A stretch of 64,000 bases of DNA from Methylotenera_A sp040079935. Lineage in GTDB: Bacteria > Pseudomonadota > Gammaproteobacteria > Burkholderiales > Methylophilaceae. The notes beneath the pieces are model-generated. The model had not been told where the DNA came from. It ran no database searches and was given only the letters and a program-made list of their open reading frames with translations. Shown here piece after piece: positions 1 to 8,115 of this stretch. The DNA is taken from assembly GCA_040079935.1 (NCBI GenBank), contig JBEBJI010000009.1, forward strand, positions 1 through 64,000, read 5' to 3'. Within the stretch, counting starts at the first letter, position 1, and each line of letters opens with the position of its first letter. The position numbers and the translations under genes were made by a program.

Positions 1-2747
1 GCACTAGTAATAATATGACTTGTAGGCTTGCCTTTGGCTTTTGTACCATTATGACAGCTTGCGCAGCCCGTGGTGATACCTGTGTGATTCATCGTCGCAC
101 TACTAAAGCTAGAGGTAGACTTATGGCAGGTTTCACAGCTAGCGCTAGTAGTAATATGGCTGGTTGATTTACCTTTGGCCGTTGTACCGTTATGGCAGGT
201 CGCGCAGCCAGTAGTGATCCCTGTGTGGTTCATTTTTCCACCTTTAAAGCTGGTGGTAGAGGTATGGCAGGTTTCACAAGCTGCTGTCGTGGCGATATGA
301 GTTGTTGGTTTAGCTTTTACAGTGGTGAAACTACCGCCGTGGCATGTCGCGCAGCCTGTAGTTATGCCTGCGTGGTTCATGGTAGGCGCTGTGAATGTTG
401 TCGTGTTTTTATGGCAAGAATCGCAACTTGAAGTTGTTGGAATGTGCGTTGCAGGCTTACCTTTAGATGTTACGCCGTGACAAGTCGCACAAGTGCCAGC
501 TTTAACACCCGTGTGACTGAATGTAGCACCAGCAAATGATGTCGTAGATTTATGGCAAGTTTCGCAAGCCGCAGTCGTCGCAACGTGGCTAGTTGATTTG
601 CCTTTGGCTGCTGTACCATTATGGCAGCTTGCGCAACCTGTGGTGATTCCAGTGTGGTTCATCACCGCGCCTTTAAAGCTTGCAGTGCTGGTGTGGCATG
701 TTTCGCAGGCTTTAGTCGTTGGAATGTGTGTGTTGGCTTTACCCAAAGCGGTAGTGTTGTTATGGCAGCTCGCACAACCAGTAGTTACGCCAGTATGGTT
801 CATGGCCGTACCTTTGAAGCTAGCGGTCGATTTATGGCAAGTTTCGCAAGCCGCAGTCGTCGCAACGTGGCTAGTCGCTTTGCCCAGCGCCGCTTTACCG
901 TTATGGCAGCTTGCGCAACCACTGGTAATGCCAGTGTGGTTCATTTTCGCACCCTTAAAGCTGCTGGTTGAACTATGGCAGGTTTCGCAAGTAGCATTAG
1001 TGGCAATGTGAGTGGTTGACTTACCTAAAGCAGCTTTACCATTATGACAACTTGCACAGCCTGTCGTGATGCCTGTATGGTTCATTTTCGCACCAGTTTT
1101 GAAGCTGGTGGTTGAGGTATGGCAGGTTTCACAAGCTGCTGTCGTGGCGATATGAGTTGTTGGTTTAGCTTTTACAGTGGTGAAACTACCGCCGTGGCAT
1201 GTCGCGCAGCCTGTAGTTATGCCTGCGTGGTTCATAGTTGCTGGTTTAAATGCAGTAGTTGATTTATGGCATGTTTCACAAGCCGCTGCCGTTGGAATGT
1301 GTGTTGCAGTCTTATCTCTAGCAGTTGTGCCGTTATGGCAGCTCGAACAACCAGCACTAATGCCAGTGTGGTTCATTTTCGCGCCTTTAAAGCTTGTGGT
1401 GCTAGTATGGCAAGTTTCACAAGCAGCTGTCGTCACAATGTGTGCGCTAGACTTACCTTTGGCGGCTGTGCCGTTATGGCAACTCGAACAACCTTTGGTA
1501 ATGCCAGTGTGGTTCATTGCTGCACCCTTGAAGCTGGCGGTCGATTTGTGACAAGTTTCACAGGCCGCAGCAGTGGTAATATGGTTCTTAGATTGGCCTA
1601 AGGCCACAGTGCCATTATGGCAATTGACACAACCCTTAGTAATGCCAGTGTGATTCATTGCCGCGCCGCCTTTAAAGCTGGTGGTGGACGTATGGCAAGT
1701 TTCGCAGGCCGCAGTAGTAGCGATGTGTGTGCTTGACTTGCCTTTGGCCGCTGTACCGCTATGGCAGCTTACACAACCCTTGGCAATACCCGTATGATTC
1801 ATGTTGGCAGGCTTGAAAGCTGCCGATGTATGGCAAGTCTCACAGGTCGCCGTGGTGGTAATATGTGTAGCCGATTTACCTTTGGCTGACTTACCGTTAT
1901 GGCAGCTGGCGCAACCACTAGTGACGCCATTGTGGTCGAATTTTGCACCTAAGAAACTTGCTGTAGAAGTATGGCATGTTTCGCAATTTGCCGTAGTCGC
2001 AATATGTGCTGCAGATTTACCTTTGGCAGATTTACCATTATGACAACTGGCGCAGCCTGTTGTAATACCACTATGGTCAAATCTCGCACCACCAGCAAAT
2101 GAAGTTGTAGAACTATGGCATGTTTCGCATGCGGCAGTTGTTGGTATATGTCTAGACGATTTGGCTTTTGCTGTCGTACCATTGTGGCAGCTGGCACAAC
2201 CACTTGTTATAGCCTTGCCTGAACTATCCACATGACTAAAACCCTTGGCTGGTGTCCAAGCGTTATTTTTGTGGCAAGTACCGCAATCGGCCGTAGTTGC
2301 AATATGACTTGCAGGCTTACCAACTGCCGAGGAGCCATTATGACAACTAGCACACGATTGACCTGGCATCACGCCAACATGGCTCATTTTCGCAGGTTTC
2401 CACGCAGCGGCTAAATGGCAAGTTTCGCATTTATCGTTAGTCGGCATGTGACCTGCTGGCTTAGCGGAGGCATTCATGCGGTTGCCATTAATATGACAGC
2501 CCGAACATTGTTTTGGCGTGCCTTTAAATATGCCGTTGATGTGACAGGTTTCGCACCTTGCCGTAGCATGCTGACCTACTAATGGGAAGCCAGTCTTTGT
2601 ATGATCAAACTTGAAGCCACCTTTAACTGTTTTTGTGGCAGCAGAAGCAGGACTTGCTAATAGAGCAGCTAATATAATAGAAACAAAACACGCTAAAAAG
2701 AGTGCTGATATATGTTTCCAATTAAACTGTATGCTGATTTTCATCAT
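1..2747 (-). CDS. giant multiheme c-type cytochrome, CXXCH repeats, 3' end cut by window edge
   Basis: About 915 codons are visible, open to position 1 with no stop, so the C-terminus lies outside the window. The start is at 2747 (an in-frame ATG also at 2744), with an AGGCGG-like ribosome site 5 bases upstream. The N-terminus is a signal peptide (hydrophobic stretch, then SPASA). After it I count about 36 CXXCH heme-attachment motifs, mostly alternating CETCH and CASCHNG with ATCH/SSCH variants. The repeat unit is about 36-48 residues with recurrent NHTGIT and SHIATT segments. Each motif would bind one covalent heme, so the product is a periplasmic or exported electron wire. No membrane segment is visible after the signal peptide. 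A 122-base stretch is duplicated exactly in frame (259-380 and 1114-1235). It precedes nothing visible downstream; a second multiheme gene lies upstream on the same strand. Heme content is certain as motifs; extracellular location is inference. Confidence 0.9.
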   Translation of the reverse strand, partial: MMKISIQFNWKHISALFLACFVSIILAALLASPASAATKTVKGGFKFDHTKTGFPLVGQHATARCETCHINGIFKGTPKQCSGCHINGNRMNASAKPAGHMPTNDKCETCHLAAAWKPAKMSHVGVMPGQSCASCHNGSSAVGKPASHIATTADCGTCHKNNAWTPAKGFSHVDSSGKAITSGCASCHNGTTAKAKSSRHIPTTAACETCHSSTTSFAGGARFDHSGITTGCASCHNGKSAKGKSAAHIATTANCETCHTSTASFLGAKFDHNGVTSGCASCHNGKSAKGKSATHITTTATCETCHTSAAFKPANMNHTGIAKGCVSCHSGTAAKGKSSTHIATTAACETCHTSTTSFKGGAAMNHTGITKGCVNCHNGTVALGQSKNHITTAAACETCHKSTASFKGAAMNHTGITKGCSSCHNGTAAKGKSSAHIVTTAACETCHTSTTSFKGAKMNHTGISAGCSSCHNGTTARDKTATHIPTAAACETCHKSTTAFKPATMNHAGITTGCATCHGGSFTTVKAKPTTHIATTAACETCHTSTTSFKTGAKMNHTGITTGCASCHNGKAALGKSTTHIATNATCETCHSSTSSFKGAKMNHTGITSGCASCHNGKAALGKATSHVATTAACETCHKSTASFKGTAMNHTGVTTGCASCHNNTTALGKANTHIPTTKACETCHTSTASFKGAVMNHTGITTGCASCHNGTAAKGKSTSHVATTAACETCHKSTTSFAGATFSHTGVKAGTCATCHGVTSKGKPATHIPTTSSCDSCHKNTTTFTAPTMNHAGITTGCATCHGGSFTTVKAKPTTHIATTAACETCHTSTTSFKGGKMNHTGITTGCATCHNGTTAKGKSTSHITTSASCETCHKSTSSFSSATMNHTGITTGCASCHNGTKAKGKPTSHIITS

Positions 2748-2929
2748 TAAGTCCGCCTATAGATTGCTACATAACCAAATAACCGACTGTGGGAAATTAA
2801 TCCACAGTACGCGAATATTATGTGGGAAATAATTATGCGTCAAACTTTTTTAAAAAAAAGTATATAGGACTTAAAAAAAATATTTTAAAGTTATATGCAA
2901 CTTTTGAAGCGGCAATAATTGGGGCTATA
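2748..2929. other. 182-bp gap between two multiheme genes with an inverted repeat
   Basis: No gene is seen here. An inverted repeat (ACTGTGG at 2786-2792, CCACAGT at 2802-2808, 9-base loop) lies about 40 bases upstream of the giant cytochrome start and could be an operator. An A/T-rich tract at 2848-2890 follows the stop of the 27-heme gene but shows no clear terminator hairpin. Confidence 0.35.
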
Positions 2930-4906
2930 TTACCTCCCCACGCCCGCATTTACCTTGATGTCTCTGAAATTTGCAGTGACATGGCAACGATCACATTGCG
3001 GGCCAAAACTGCCTCCGTGCACATCGTCGCTAGAGTGGCAACTATAGCATGTCGTACTTTGTTTTACCTTGCCAACAAAAGCGGTTCTATGACAATCCAA
3101 GCAACCCACTTTTTTGTGTGCGCCATCTATCTTATATTTAGTGCGCATATCGTGGTTAAAATCCCATATCGCCCAATCTCTAGCATTGTGGCAATCTTCA
3201 CACAGCGTACCCAGTTGTTTTTTATGCACATCGTCTTTGGTATGGCATGAATAGCAATCTGATTTGGCCTCTTTAAATTTGCCTGTCAAATGACACTTGC
3301 TACACTCCACTGGGCCATGTTTGCCAAGTAAAGGGAACTTGGTTTTATTATGGTCAAAATCTTTCACCTTCCATGTGGTTTCCGTATGACAATCTTCGCA
3401 CTTCTTACCTTCAGTGCCTTTATGCACGTCATCGCGCTCGTGGCAAGAATAGCATGTTGCTGTCGGTGATAGCTTAGGCGGCGCTGGTGGTGGCTTATGG
3501 CAAGCCTCGCACTTAGTTTTAATATGCTTACCTTTTAATGGGTATTTCGTGTCTTTTGTGTGATCGAAAGTGGTGGTTTTTTTCCAATCGTCATCGTTAT
3601 GACACTTCTCGCAACTCGCACTAAACACACCCTTATGTTTATCGTCTTTTTGATGGCAATCGTTACAACCTGTTTTTAGCTTTTCTTCTAAGCCGTTTTT
3701 ATGGCAACTCTCACATTTAGCAGGTTTATGTTTACCCCTAAGCGGGAATTTAGTCTTGTCGTGGTCAAAAGTATCCTTCTTCCAATCTTTGGCGTTGTGA
3801 CATTCTTCACACTTCTCACCAAACTTGCCTTTATGCACATCATCTTTTTTGTGGCAAGAATAACAATCTAGCGGCAGTTTTTCATATTTCGCACCTGTAG
3901 TGTGGCAAGCCTCACATTTGGCCGTTTTGTGCTTATCCTTCAGCGGGAACTTAGTGTCTTTATCATGATTAAATTCACCCGTGCTGGTCCAGTTGCGCTC
4001 GTTATGACAATCACCACACTTCTCGCCAAGCGAGCCTTTATGCTTATCGTCATTGCGATGACAGCCGATACAAGTTAGCGGTAATTTTTGCCCTGCAGAC
4101 TTATGACAACTAGCGCATTTAGCGCTATCGTGCTTGCCCAGCAAGGCGAAATGGCCATCTTTTGTATGGTCAAATGTAGTAGTTTTCCAATCCTTGTCAG
4201 TATGACAATCTTCACATTTTTGACCAAACACACCCTTGTGGTCGTCGTCTTTCTTATGACAGGAGTAACAATCGTTTGGTGTTTGTTTGAATTTATCATC
4301 CTTGTGACAATCCTTACACGCCACCTTGGTCTCGGCATGCGCGCCTCTTAGCTTAAAGTCACTTTTATCGTGATCAAACTTAATCTCTTTCCAGTCTTTG
4401 TCAATGTGACAATCGGCACATTTCTCGCCTAGCGAATTCTTATGTTTATCATCTTTTTTGTGACAGCCAATACAAGTCAATGGCGCATCACGCCATTTTA
4501 TTTTTGGTTTGTGGCAATCCTTACACTGCACTTTCTCGCCAATATGGCCACCTTTGAGATCAAAGTCAGTGAGGTCATGTTTAAAAGTTTTTTCATCTAG
4601 AACAACAACAATTGCGGTGCGCCCTTTATGTTCAGTGTGGCACTCAGCACAGTTCTTACCCTGCTTCATCTTGCCGTGATAACCTTTTTTCTGCGCGACG
4701 TCTTTATTGATTTCTTTATGGCAATCCTTACAGAGCTGGTTTTGCCCTTCTTTATCGAATTTTTTATGGCACTTTTGGCAATTATCTTCCCACTTTAAAT
4801 GCCCTTGAATCACCTTGCCAGGCATCATCACACTTTCAAGTGTATCCGCCCCAACGTTGAATGAGAGGAAGAATGAGAGAATGAAAAAATTGAGAAAGCG
4901 TAGCAT
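2930..4906 (-). CDS. 27-heme c-type cytochrome (cytochrome c3-like CXXCH repeats)
   Basis: This 658-residue protein has an N-terminal signal peptide (hydrophobic residues 3-18, likely cleavage near GADT) and 27 CXXCH motifs by direct count. They fall in a periodic unit of about 60 residues holding three motifs: a CxDCH followed by DWK..FDH, a CxxCHK, and a CYSCHKKDD.HKG or CIGCHKKDD block. Lysine, aspartate and histidine are abundant; extra histidines between motifs could be distal heme ligands. The family resembles cytochrome c3-type repeat proteins and the periplasmic partners of porin-cytochrome conduits. It ends 182 bases before the giant cytochrome and starts 6 bases after the stop of the membrane protein gene, so it is probably cotranscribed with both. 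Role as a periplasmic electron carrier between inner membrane and the larger cytochrome is inferred. Confidence 0.9.
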   Translation of the reverse strand: MLRFLNFFILSFFLSFNVGADTLESVMMPGKVIQGHLKWEDNCQKCHKKFDKEGQNQLCKDCHKEINKDVAQKKGYHGKMKQGKNCAECHTEHKGRTAIVVVLDEKTFKHDLTDFDLKGGHIGEKVQCKDCHKPKIKWRDAPLTCIGCHKKDDKHKNSLGEKCADCHIDKDWKEIKFDHDKSDFKLRGAHAETKVACKDCHKDDKFKQTPNDCYSCHKKDDDHKGVFGQKCEDCHTDKDWKTTTFDHTKDGHFALLGKHDSAKCASCHKSAGQKLPLTCIGCHRNDDKHKGSLGEKCGDCHNERNWTSTGEFNHDKDTKFPLKDKHKTAKCEACHTTGAKYEKLPLDCYSCHKKDDVHKGKFGEKCEECHNAKDWKKDTFDHDKTKFPLRGKHKPAKCESCHKNGLEEKLKTGCNDCHQKDDKHKGVFSASCEKCHNDDDWKKTTTFDHTKDTKYPLKGKHIKTKCEACHKPPPAPPKLSPTATCYSCHERDDVHKGTEGKKCEDCHTETTWKVKDFDHNKTKFPLLGKHGPVECSKCHLTGKFKEAKSDCYSCHTKDDVHKKQLGTLCEDCHNARDWAIWDFNHDMRTKYKIDGAHKKVGCLDCHRTAFVGKVKQSTTCYSCHSSDDVHGGSFGPQCDRCHVTANFRDIKVNAGVGR

Positions 4907-4912
4907 CTTGAT

Positions 4913-5791
4913 TTAGTACATATGTACCCAAATAACGTGGAATATTGCCGTAGCTACCATCATATACATTAATGGGATATGCAAAACATGCCATGCCGAA
5001 AAGATTTGTTCGAACTTTTTAAATTGCGCCACAGTTTGAATGCGCACCAAATACTGACTAACTAAAGTAGAGGCTTCATCAGCCACATCACTCATGCTGG
5101 CGCCTAGCTTCAAATGAATATAACGCTTGCATTGCCAAGCTAGCAACATGCGGCGCATATCAAAGGTAAGAAAAAACCAAACACCCGCAAAGAACCCACG
5201 TTTTTTTTCTAAGGCTTCGTGTTCAAATTTTTTAATTTTATTTTCAACTTTTGGGAAAAAACTCAGTTTCGAATGTATTTCGCCAGAACTGCCTGCCAGC
5301 TCCGCATGCGCATCCTTAAGCGTAGATCGACTACCGTACAAGCCTTTGTGGATACGGGTATACACGAACCTGCCTATCAAACCACTACCTGCAACCAATA
5401 TCATGCAGTAAAAGGCTATGGTCGCATTTATTGAGCCCAAACGAAATGTAGTATGAAACAAAACCAAAGTGGGTCCAATTACGCCTAGCATCATATGGAT
5501 ACGAAACCAATACTTGAGCTTTCCTAGCTTTTGCATAAATGTAAGGTGCTTGCGCGCAGAGTACAATAACAATGTAAGCATCATCAAGCCCCCCGCCAAA
5601 CCCAGGTTGTAGCCTAAACCCTCACCTGGCTTATAGTAATTGCCATTGGCAACTTTCCAACCCAACCATACAATCATGACCAACAATGTAAGTATAACTA
5701 GCTGGTTAAGAAAATGCCCCAACCTACTTAGCAAGGAGTTTAATTGTGAAATTTCTTGTGAATTAACTTTTGCATCCATTGTCAGACACAT
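4913..5791 (-). CDS. five-helix membrane protein, possible b-type cytochrome of the multiheme cluster
   Basis: The protein is 292 residues from the first ATG; a second in-frame ATG at 5779 (MDAKVNSQ) is equally plausible, and neither has a strong ribosome site. Four hydrophobic helices occupy roughly residues 25-155, a charged segment of about 90 residues follows, and a fifth helix ends the protein. Histidines sit in helix 3 (RIHMMLGV...LFH) and in the last helix (HVLHIP...FHVIWVH), a pattern suitable for b-heme ligation or quinone contact. No CXXCH motif is present. It is first in the minus-strand operon with two multiheme cytochromes and divergent from an iron-sulfur flavoprotein. I infer that it passes electrons across the inner membrane; the exact family is not recognised. 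Confidence 0.7.
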   Translation of the reverse strand: MCLTMDAKVNSQEISQLNSLLSRLGHFLNQLVILTLLVMIVWLGWKVANGNYYKPGEGLGYNLGLAGGLMMLTLLLYSARKHLTFMQKLGKLKYWFRIHMMLGVIGPTLVLFHTTFRLGSINATIAFYCMILVAGSGLIGRFVYTRIHKGLYGSRSTLKDAHAELAGSSGEIHSKLSFFPKVENKIKKFEHEALEKKRGFFAGVWFFLTFDMRRMLLAWQCKRYIHLKLGASMSDVADEASTLVSQYLVRIQTVAQFKKFEQIFSAWHVLHIPLMYMMVATAIFHVIWVHMY

Positions 5792-5878
5792 ACTTTCATA
5801 TAAATTGACGTGTGTAATTTTCTCACATATTATGCATCATTCATACCACTAGCATATTACTTTGTCCGCTAAACAAAC

Positions 5879-7207
5879 ATGCCAAAATTAAGCTTACTCG
5901 TCTATATTACGCCACTGTTGCTGATTTTAGCGATATACATTTCGCGTAAAAAGAAAATTAATCGTCGTGGTCGTGAGCGTTTAATCGAAGCAAAAGAAGC
6001 AGGTTTGACTGAACCAGCTTCTATACACCCGATTGTTGACCCTGGTCGATGTGTGGGTTCTGGCGCATGTGTAAAGGCCTGCCCTGAGAAAGCACTGAGC
6101 ATCGTTAGCGGCAAAGCTGTGCTAACTGATGCTTCGCATTGCATCGGTCATGGTGCTTGCTTGGCAGCTTGCCCAGTAGATGCGATTGAACTGGTATTTG
6201 GTACTGAAAAACGTGGCATGGACATCCCATTCGTCAAGCCCAGCTTTGAAACCAACGTAGAAAATATCTATATTGCGGGCGAACTTGGTGGCATGGGCTT
6301 GATTCGAAAAGCTGCGGAGCAAGGCAAACAAGCGATAGATACTATTCTGAAAAAAAAGAATGAGGGTAATGAATATGATGTCGTCATTATTGGCGCAGGC
6401 CCTGCGGGACTATCCGCCTCACTTGCAGCAAAAGAGCATCACCTTAAGTGTGTCACCATAGAGCAAGAAGAATCGCTTGGCGGCGCAATTTACAAATATC
6501 CACGGAATAAAGTTGCAATGACACAACCAGTCATGTTACCAATTGTTGGTAGGGTGGAAATGTACGACATTAGCAAAGAGGAGTTACTCGGCTTCTGGCT
6601 ACGCATATTAAAAGATCAGCAACTTAAAGTGAATTTTAACGAACGTATGGAAACCGTCACCAAAACTACCACAGGTTATGAAGTCAAAACCTCAAAGGCC
6701 ACCTATCAGACCGCAAATATTTTACTTGCTATTGGCCGCATGGGTACACCACGCAAGCTAGATGTTGATGGTGAGGAACAATCAAAAGTGGTTTATAGGT
6801 TGACTGACCCAGAGCAATATCGCAACATGCATGTGCTGGTGGTAGGCGGCGGCGACAGTGCTTTGGAAGCAGCAATTACAATATCTGAGCAGCCAGGTAC
6901 AACCGTCACGCTTTCGTATCGTAGCGAGGCTTTTGGTCGCGTAAAGCCAAAAAATCGCGATCGGCTGCAAGAAGCTGAGGCGAAAAAGCGAGTTACTGTG
7001 TACCTTAAGTCCAGTGTTGATGAAATCCGCACGAAAACAGTAAAAATTGAATTGGCTAGTAAGGAAATGGTAGAAATCCCCAACCAAGCCGTCATTATTT
7101 GTGCAGGCGGTGTGTTGCCAACACCATTTTTAAAAGAAATTGGTGTGATGGTAGAAACACATTATGGGAAAAGAGCTGTATCACGAGATTCCGCTCGACT
7201 TAGCTAG
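5879..7207 (+). CDS. membrane-anchored FAD/NAD(P)-binding oxidoreductase with N-terminal ferredoxin-like domain
   Basis: 442 residues. Residues 4-22 form an N-terminal membrane anchor, followed by a basic stretch. Two ferredoxin-like motifs follow (C58..S61..C64..C68-P and C88..H91..C94..C98-P), each with the second cysteine replaced, by Ser and His. A FAD-binding GAGPAG motif (172-177) and a second nucleotide-binding GGGDSA motif (323-328) give a thioredoxin-reductase-like fold. It should move electrons between NAD(P)H and the iron-sulfur domain at the cytoplasmic face of the membrane. It is divergent from the membrane protein and multiheme operon with 87 bases between starts, and is followed after 20 bases by the DUF6502 gene. 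Altered cluster ligands may mean non-standard clusters. Confidence 0.85.
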   Translation: MPKLSLLVYITPLLLILAIYISRKKKINRRGRERLIEAKEAGLTEPASIHPIVDPGRCVGSGACVKACPEKALSIVSGKAVLTDASHCIGHGACLAACPVDAIELVFGTEKRGMDIPFVKPSFETNVENIYIAGELGGMGLIRKAAEQGKQAIDTILKKKNEGNEYDVVIIGAGPAGLSASLAAKEHHLKCVTIEQEESLGGAIYKYPRNKVAMTQPVMLPIVGRVEMYDISKEELLGFWLRILKDQQLKVNFNERMETVTKTTTGYEVKTSKATYQTANILLAIGRMGTPRKLDVDGEEQSKVVYRLTDPEQYRNMHVLVVGGGDSALEAAITISEQPGTTVTLSYRSEAFGRVKPKNRDRLQEAEAKKRVTVYLKSSVDEIRTKTVKIELASKEMVEIPNQAVIICAGGVLPTPFLKEIGVMVETHYGKRAVSRDSARLS

Positions 7208-7227
7208 AAAACACTAACTATTAATCA

Positions 7228-8088
7228 ATGCAAATAAATCTCACCAACTCTTCTAATAAGATGCAAATTATTTTGCACAATACTTTACGCAAGGTATTGC
7301 GCCCTTTAGTACGCCTCATGCTTTCGCAAGGCATTAATTACACCATGGTGCTAGAAGATTTAAAGCGTGTGTTTGTAAGCGTAGCCGAGGATGAATTTAA
7401 ATTAGAAGGTAAAGAGCAAACCAACAGCCGCATCACTTTATTAACTGGGGTGCATCGCAAAGATGTCCAGCGTATTCGTGACGAGAAAAATGAAGAGCAC
7501 GAACCACCTTTTTCTTTAAGTGCGCAGATTTTTGGCTTATGGCTAGGCGACAGTAAATACTTGGACGAATCTGGCCAGCCGCGAGCATTGCCGCGCCTTG
7601 CAAGTAAAGGGATAATTTCGTTTGAGTCATTAGTAGCCAGCGTTAGCAAAGATTTTCGTGCGCGTCCAGTGCTGGATGAATGGCTAAGACTTGGATTTGT
7701 AAGTCTCGACTATAACGACCATGTACGCCTCAATGTGCAAGCATTTATTCCTAACCAAGATTTAGAATATAAATTATCTTTTTTGGCGATGAATGTGCAC
7801 GACCACATGTCGGCAGCCGTTAGTAACTTAAATAACAAAAATGAACCCATGCTTGAGCGTTGTGTCTATTATGATGGGCTGACTTCTGCTAATGTTGAAT
7901 TACTACATGAGCTTGCGAGGCAGAATGGCATGAATGCGATTAAAGCACTGAATCGGCGCGCTGCAGCGCTTAAAGCTGCGCAAACTGAACCTGGCAAGGT
8001 GGCACGCAGAGAATCTGATAAAGCCAATCAAAGAATGAATTTTGGTGTGTATTTTTATCACACCGATGATCAACCAGCTGATAATTAA
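7228..8088 (+). CDS. DUF6502-type conserved hypothetical protein
   Basis: 286 residues, soluble, no signal peptide or membrane segment. A second in-frame ATG at 7261 (MQIILHNT) is a possible alternative start, because the first eleven residues look unconserved. The protein has a basic N-terminal part that could form a winged-helix-like fold (LEDLKRVFVSVAEDEF, RITLLTGVHRKDVQRI), and ends in a charged tail. I recognise the overall pattern as DUF6502, a family without known function. The early helical segment with TGVHRKDV is compatible with DNA binding, so a regulator of the cluster is possible but unproven. It sits 20 bases after the flavoprotein gene and 27 before the DUF5666 gene, so the three are probably one transcript. 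Confidence 0.65.
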   Translation: MQINLTNSSNKMQIILHNTLRKVLRPLVRLMLSQGINYTMVLEDLKRVFVSVAEDEFKLEGKEQTNSRITLLTGVHRKDVQRIRDEKNEEHEPPFSLSAQIFGLWLGDSKYLDESGQPRALPRLASKGIISFESLVASVSKDFRARPVLDEWLRLGFVSLDYNDHVRLNVQAFIPNQDLEYKLSFLAMNVHDHMSAAVSNLNNKNEPMLERCVYYDGLTSANVELLHELARQNGMNAIKALNRRAAALKAAQTEPGKVARRESDKANQRMNFGVYFYHTDDQPADN

Positions 8089-8115
8089 ATAGCACCTGAA
8101 AAGTAAAGCTAAACA

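Noticed and set aside
192..2414. Open frames on the plus strand across the giant cytochrome, and short ones on the minus strand
   Set aside because: They are antisense or shifted shadows of the CXXCH repeats; their sequences are low complexity and periodic with the heme units.
1..2600. Regular 70-140 bp repeats resembling a CRISPR array
   Set aside because: The repeat period follows the protein repeat, with coding constraint and no near-identical short repeats or unique spacers. No cas genes are present.
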